Shown here: one piece after another, positions 59,492-64,000 of the stretch
Position numbering within the stretch: the stretch's first letter is position 1
Layout of the letters: every line of letters begins with the position of its first letter
Origin: Ipomoea triloba
Lineage: Eukaryota; Streptophyta; Magnoliopsida; Solanales; Convolvulaceae
DNA length: 64,000 bases
Assembly (NCBI RefSeq): GCF_003576645.1
Contig: NC_044917.1
Coordinates: 7,843,110 to 7,907,109, forward strand
Reading direction: 5' to 3'
The notes under the pieces: model-generated
Databases searched by the model: none
What the model was told of the DNA's origin: nothing
What the model saw: only the letters and a program-made list of their open reading frames with translations
Program-made: the position numbers and the translations under genes

Positions 59492-59581
59492 TTGGATTCT
59501 TGTTACTATTCTGTTAGTGAATTCAGTACCGATCAGTCGCTACACGCCAAAATAAGAAAAATCCCAAGGCGAGGAGGCGGT

Positions 59582-59588
59582 TATAAAA
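59582..59588 (+). promoter_or_regulatory. TATA box of array copy 5
   Basis: TATAAAA in GGCGGTTATAAAATTCAACC, 63 bases before the chosen ATG at 59645. A more upstream in-frame ATG (59492) lies before the TATA box and is not used. Confidence 0.7.
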
Positions 59589-59644
59589 TTCAACCAGTCT
59601 CGCCTCCTCTTCCTATCTCACTCCTCGCTCTTAGCTTCCCCGCC

Positions 59645-61633
59645 ATGGCAACATCCATAGGAGCTCTCTCAAGAACCCTTTTCCTCATCACATTAATCCT
59701 CGCCATTTCCTTGTTCCTTGCACCGCACGGCGGCCATGCCTTGAAGCTCCCGTTTCGGCCCACTGATATTCTTCCATTGTTGCCACAGCAGCTCTCGCGC
59801 CCTATCATCAACTATCTGCGCCATGGGCGCATTGCAGAGGACAACTTGCCCGTCTTCGTGGGCGCCGCTTCGGCCTCCGACACCGCCAATATTCAGTGGA
59901 AGGCGCCCTGCTTTGACCACAACTCTGCTTGGTTGGAGCTCCACAACAAGAGCGGCACTCCATTTGGGGGCGGCGCTCTTCACATCAAGGTTCTCTAGCT
60001 CTCTGAGTTTTTTTTTTTTTTTTGAATTCTTCAATGTATTCGCGTCGTTTGATTTATCAATATGTGTTTGGATCTATTGAATTGCAGGTAAGCAAGGCAC
60101 ACACCTGGTACTGTGATGATACTTATCTGTTCGCCACTGCGTATCGTGTGAAATGGGATTACTTCTTCTTATCTCGTGAACATATCATTGAATTCGACCA
60201 ATGGATTTCAAAAGCTGAGTTAGAATACGTGAGTAAATGCAATGCTATTATGAAATTATCTATCGCTTTTAAGTTAGATTTGTACAGAGTTTTTGAATTT
60301 CAACCATGATTGCAGGTTAAAACCACTGGGGTTTCAACTTTTATCACGGATTTTGATCTGTTAGGAGCCCTTCATATGCTAAGGGAAGTGTTTCCTTTGA
60401 TCACGAGCGAGGGATGGAGTGAGAGGTCGAATATCAATTTTCTCCAGAAACACATGGAGGCTTCATTCATGATACGTCCTAAGCGACGATGGATATCAAC
60501 TAATATTTCTACTGACGATATACATTCTGGAGATTTACTAGCCATATCGAGATTTAGAGGCCGGCAGGGTGGTATCCAGACTTTGGAGAAGTGGGTAACA
60601 GGTTCTTATGCGGGTCATATCGCGGTTTGCCTGAAGGACGAGGGAGGAAAGCTATGGGTGGGAGAATCTGGGCGTGAGAATGATGAGGGAGAAGCTGTTA
60701 TTGCCATCTTGCCTTGGGAGGAATGGTGGGAATTTGAGTTGAAAAAAGATTACTCAATTCCCAATATTGCATTGCTCCCTCTTAGCCCAGATATTCGGGC
60801 CAAGTTTAATGAGAGTGCCGCTTGGGAATATGCTAAAAGCATGGATGGATTGCCTTATAGTTATCACAACTTAATATTTAGCTGGATTGACACTTATAAA
60901 CTAAATTACCCAGAACCCTTGGATCCTCATGTGGTATGTATGTATATATTGCTGCATTTTCATCACTATCTGATCTTCAATTATTGATATTTTGGAATTG
61001 ATGTATCGAATACTGTAGATGGCTTCTGCTGTGGCAATTTGGAATCAAGTACAGCCTGCAAATGCGGCTAACGTGTGGAATGAAGGCTTCAACAAGCGGC
61101 TTGGAACTGAGGGGCTTGGTTTCGCTGAAATTCTTGACGAACTTCACCGGCGTGGATCATGTTTTGCACAAATATTGCCTATTCCAGAGCAGGATGATTG
61201 GGTTTACTCTGATGGCAAGTCTACATCGTGTGCTGCTTTTGTTCTTGGAATGTACAAGGAAGCAGGGCTGTTTGGTCCACTTGCAAACCTCATTCAAGTT
61301 ACAGAGTTCACTGTGAGTTCAGTTCTGTTCTTCGTGTGTTTAATTTTGGTATGCAATTGCAAATTGCAATGAATCACTGCTAGCTATGAATGAATGAATG
61401 AGAGTTATGAAATGGTGCAGATTAAAGATGCATACTCGTTGAGGTTTTTCGAGGAGGATAAAAATCGGTTACCAAAGTGGTGCAATGATCCGTACAAACT
61501 ACTTCCCTTCTGTCAAATTCTGGGAAAGTATTTGATGGAATTGCCGGGTTACAATAGCATGGAACCCTACGCTCATATGAATGAAAGGTGCCCGTCTATG
61601 CCTCCAAAATATCACCGCCCAGTAGGTTGCTGA
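59645..61633 (+). CDS. Array copy 5: secreted putative permuted NlpC/P60-like hydrolase, two introns absent
   Basis: Five phase-0 exons: 59645-59989, 60088-60228, 60316-60933, 61019-61312 and 61421-61633. The product has 536 residues. Exon 3 equals exons 3+4 of the other copies and exon 4 equals their exons 5+6, with no trace of introns 3 and 5 at the joins (GRENDE-GEAVIAILPW and LGTE-GLGFAEIL). The remaining introns are also short (about 85-110 bases). It has a signal peptide (FLITLILAISLFLA), SGDLLAIS, GHIAVCLKD with His263, LWVGESG and SCAAFVL with Cys439. It is the most diverged copy: FMIRPKRRWISTN carries two extra residues, and GRQGGIQTLEKW replaces GRWGGFETLEKW. The open frame suggests it is functional. 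Confidence 0.87.
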
Positions 61634-62046
61634 TCGATCATCATATCAAAGGCATTATAGTAAGTGCAGTATTACAGTACCATATATGGATTCATTCTTT
61701 CATATTTTCTCTTCAGATCAGATTAGTACAACACAGGATTGTGAAGAATGTAATTACGCTATCTTCATGTATGTTGCTACAGGAAACTATAAGTAATCAC
61801 AATCTCTTGAATGCTTACTATATACACGACTTCAGATTATATACTTCGCAATTAACAAACTCTAATTAATCTATTAATTAATTGTAATAGATACATAATT
61901 TATTAATTATTTTGAATCAAATTAAATCCACCTACCTACGCGGTATAAGAATTGGTATTTAATATTAACGCCTTAATTACCAAAGCACCACTGAAGTCCT
62001 CTAGCGATATAGACAACATTTCAGTGTGAGAAGTTAGGAATTGAGA
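61634..62046. other. Intergenic DNA between copy 5 and the CRM gene
   Basis: Probable 3' UTR of copy 5 and the promoter of the next gene within about 410 bases. No clear TATA box was assigned for the latter. Confidence 0.4.
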
Positions 62047-63826
62047 ATGTTGAAGCTACTTCCATGGCGTCGTTGCAGCCTAGTCTTGAGAATATCTGCT
62101 ATACCTTCCCCGTTCCTCACCAGTATTTCCCGTTTCCTCACACACTCACAATCTGTAGGAGAACAAGAAGGATATATATCGGACCCGCCATTTTCTTCCA
62201 CCACCACCAAAACCCTAAAGCCCCTCAAGACAAAAAAGAAGGAGAAGAGTACAAAAATCTCACCCAGCAATAATTCTCAAAACTCTCCGGTGAGCTCCGA
62301 TCTGCCTTTTGATTTCCGGTATTCTTACTCCGAGACCAACTCCGCTATTGAGCCTATCGGGTTCCGTGAGCCGCCCAAATTCTCTCCGTTTGGGCCTGGA
62401 CGCCTCGATAGGAAATGGACTGGGACTTGTGCCCCTGCACAAAGCCCTCCGGACTTGGAGAAGATTGCCGAGGAGCGGCAAGCAGTTCTCGGAGAACCGC
62501 TGTCGGAAGAGGAAATTGCAGAGCTTGTTGAGAAGTACCGTCACAATAACTGCTCTCGCCAAATCAATCTGGGTAATATTCATCCCTCCCCTTTCGCCAA
62601 ATCAATTTTGTCAATCCCTGCTTGCTTCAATTACAGACACACACACACTGGAACCATAACTATTGGATTCAGTTGTATTAAGTTTAATGTTTCTTGGAAG
62701 AATGCTAAAACTGTAGTTCTATCCTTTGGCAGGGAAGGGTGGAGTTACACACAATATGCTGGAAGACATCCACAACCACTGGAAGAGAGCTGAAGCTGTT
62801 AGGATCAAGTGCTATGGAGTACCGACTCTCGACATGGATAACATTTGCTTCCATCTTGAGGTCTCATATCTGGGTCCCTCTTGTCATTCTCCATTTGAAT
62901 ATGATGTAATTGGTTCCTCCTTCATTTTCACTGATAATGATCACAGTGCCTTCATAGGACAAATCTGGTGGCAAAATTGTATATCGCCACATAAATGTCC
63001 TACTTCTTTTTCGTGGTCGAAACTATGATCCCAAAAATAGGCCAACCATTCCCTTGATGCTGTGGAAGCCATATGCACCTATTTACCCAAAGCTAGTGAA
63101 GAATGTTGCTGATGGCCTGACATTTGAAGAAACTAAGGAAATGAGAACCAGAGGGCTCAACTCTCTTCCTCTAACAAAACTCAGTGAGTCACTCTTGAGA
63201 CTAACCGCCCTCTTGTATTCTGCTCTAAACTTTTTCAATTGGATGATAAATTAGGTAAGTTTTAAATCCTTCATCATATAGTAGCTGATTCACTGCACAT
63301 TAATCCACTATGCAGCTAGGAATGGTGTCTATATAAATGTCGTTGAAAAAGTTAGGGTGGCATTTCAAACAGCAGAACTAGTAAGATTAGACTGCTCCCA
63401 TGTTGGAACAAGTGACTGCAAGAAGATCAGTGTTAAATTACGGGTATGACTTATGCTTGCACTGTTTCAAGCTCATTGCTATAAAATACTCTAGATATAT
63501 CATCTTATGTATGATCACTGTCTCACAATTACCTCTATTTGTAATTTTCTGTCTCAGTTTCATTTTCTTCTTGATATGATGTGTTGTGTTTAAATGTAAG
63601 GTTGTTTAGATTGCCCCTCCCATACACTGTAAGAGTGGTATGATATGGGAACCATGCCCACTAAACGCTTTTCAATGAGTAAGGAAGTTTAAAAGGCCAT
63701 ATTTCTTGAATGCAGGATTTGGTACCTTGTATTCCAATCTTGGTTAAGGATGAACAAATTATACTTTGGAGGGGAAAGAGGGATGAAGATCACAACTCTG
63801 GTTCATCAACAGAACTTGCAAAGTGA
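62047..63826 (+). CDS. CRM-domain mitochondrial group II intron splicing factor, CAF-like (mCSF1 type)
   Basis: Five exons: 62047-62572, 62733-62860, 62958-63183, 63316-63443 and 63716-63826, all GT-AG with consistent phase, 372 residues. The start is the ATG at 62047 (MLKLLPWRR). The first 35 or so residues are rich in R, S and L and lack acids, as in a mitochondrial presequence. Residues from about 110 onward carry the CAF-family block FSPFGPGRLDRKWTGTCAPA. The first CRM domain (about 176-245) has KGGVTHNMLEDIHNHWKRAE and YRHINVLLLFRGRNYDP. The second (about 294-360) has RNGVYINVVEKVR and RLDCSHVGTSDCKKI, ending ILWRGKR. The family binds organelle group II introns. The short length with two CRM domains fits the mitochondrial CAF-like factor (Arabidopsis At4g31010 type) better than chloroplast CAF1/2. 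Confidence 0.92.
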
Positions 63827-64000
63827 AAACATACCTATATTAGAGACATGTTAGACATGTGTTAGGGATTTTGTTAGCCTCCCATACAGAGCAAGTTAAA
63901 TTGCACAAACAGGAAATAGGTTTTGCACAACTTCCATGGCTGCCTCTTTGTCCAGAACTGTAAGAGTCCATGCTTGCCTCTTTTTTTTTTTTTTTTTTTT
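63827..64000. other. 3' flank of the CRM gene, ending in a T run
   Basis: Probable 3' UTR. A T homopolymer of at least 20 bases (63981-64000) reaches the window edge. Confidence 0.5.

Noticed and set aside
59492..59644. Longer start of array copy 5 at 59492
   Set aside because: It lies upstream of the TATA box, and the extra residues would bury the signal peptide. The ATG at 59645 fits the other copies.
62064..62659. Alternative plus-strand frames in the first exon of the CRM gene
   Set aside because: Only the frame from 62047 continues across the splice sites into the CRM domains.

Overview
The window is nuclear DNA from a flowering plant. It has spliced genes with GT-AG introns, an AT-rich background, and plant-specific families: RLCK-VII kinase, plant mobile domain protein, Ole e 1-like protein and a CRM-domain organelle splicing factor. 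It is dense in plant transposons (Ty1/copia, Tat-like Ty3/gypsy, CACTA, Helitron, LINE, tRNA-derived SINE and several MITEs). The style suggests a eudicot. I cannot name the species; Convolvulaceae is only a guess from repeat flavour.

Layout. 0.5-2.2 kb: RLCK-VII (PBS1-like) kinase, minus strand, five exons. 4.9-6.8 kb: single-exon plant mobile domain protein, minus strand. 7-12.7 kb: gene-poor, with SINE and copia remnants and a 69-base A tract. 12.7-14.6 kb: secreted Ole e 1-like protein, plus strand, two exons. 15.2-18.2 kb: decayed Helitron carrying a broken RPA1-like gene. 18.3-18.5 kb: a compact serial-hairpin element with snRNA-type promoter motifs. 18.7-23.6 kb: non-autonomous LTR retrotransposon with near-identical 385-bp LTRs and a TCTAA target duplication. 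23.6-27.6 kb: a SINE split by a CACTA element. A single N at 23988 marks a duplicated 1.72-kb segment that looks like an unmerged haplotype or gap-fill overlap. 27.6-32.6 kb: SINEs, MITEs and microsatellites.

The main gene content is a tandem array of five paralogues on the plus strand (32.8-36.1, 38.6-42.4, 47.6-51.1, 55.1-58.3 and 59.6-61.6 kb). Each encodes a secreted protein of about 525-536 residues. The family is plant-wide and poorly characterised. It has an SGD-(F/L)-LAIS...GH-x-AVCL motif upstream of an SC-x-AFVL motif, which I read as a possible circularly permuted NlpC/P60 (papain-fold) hydrolase. Copies 1-3 are close relatives whose flanking DNA was duplicated with them. Copies 4 and 5 are more diverged. 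Copy 5 lacks introns 3 and 5 exactly. All splice junctions in the family are phase 0. MITEs sit in intron 1 of copies 2 and 3, and a LINE fragment lies between copies 3 and 4.

The window closes with an mCSF1-like mitochondrial CRM-domain splicing factor (62.0-63.8 kb, five exons). The single-copy genes do not form a pathway; the array is the only functional cluster.
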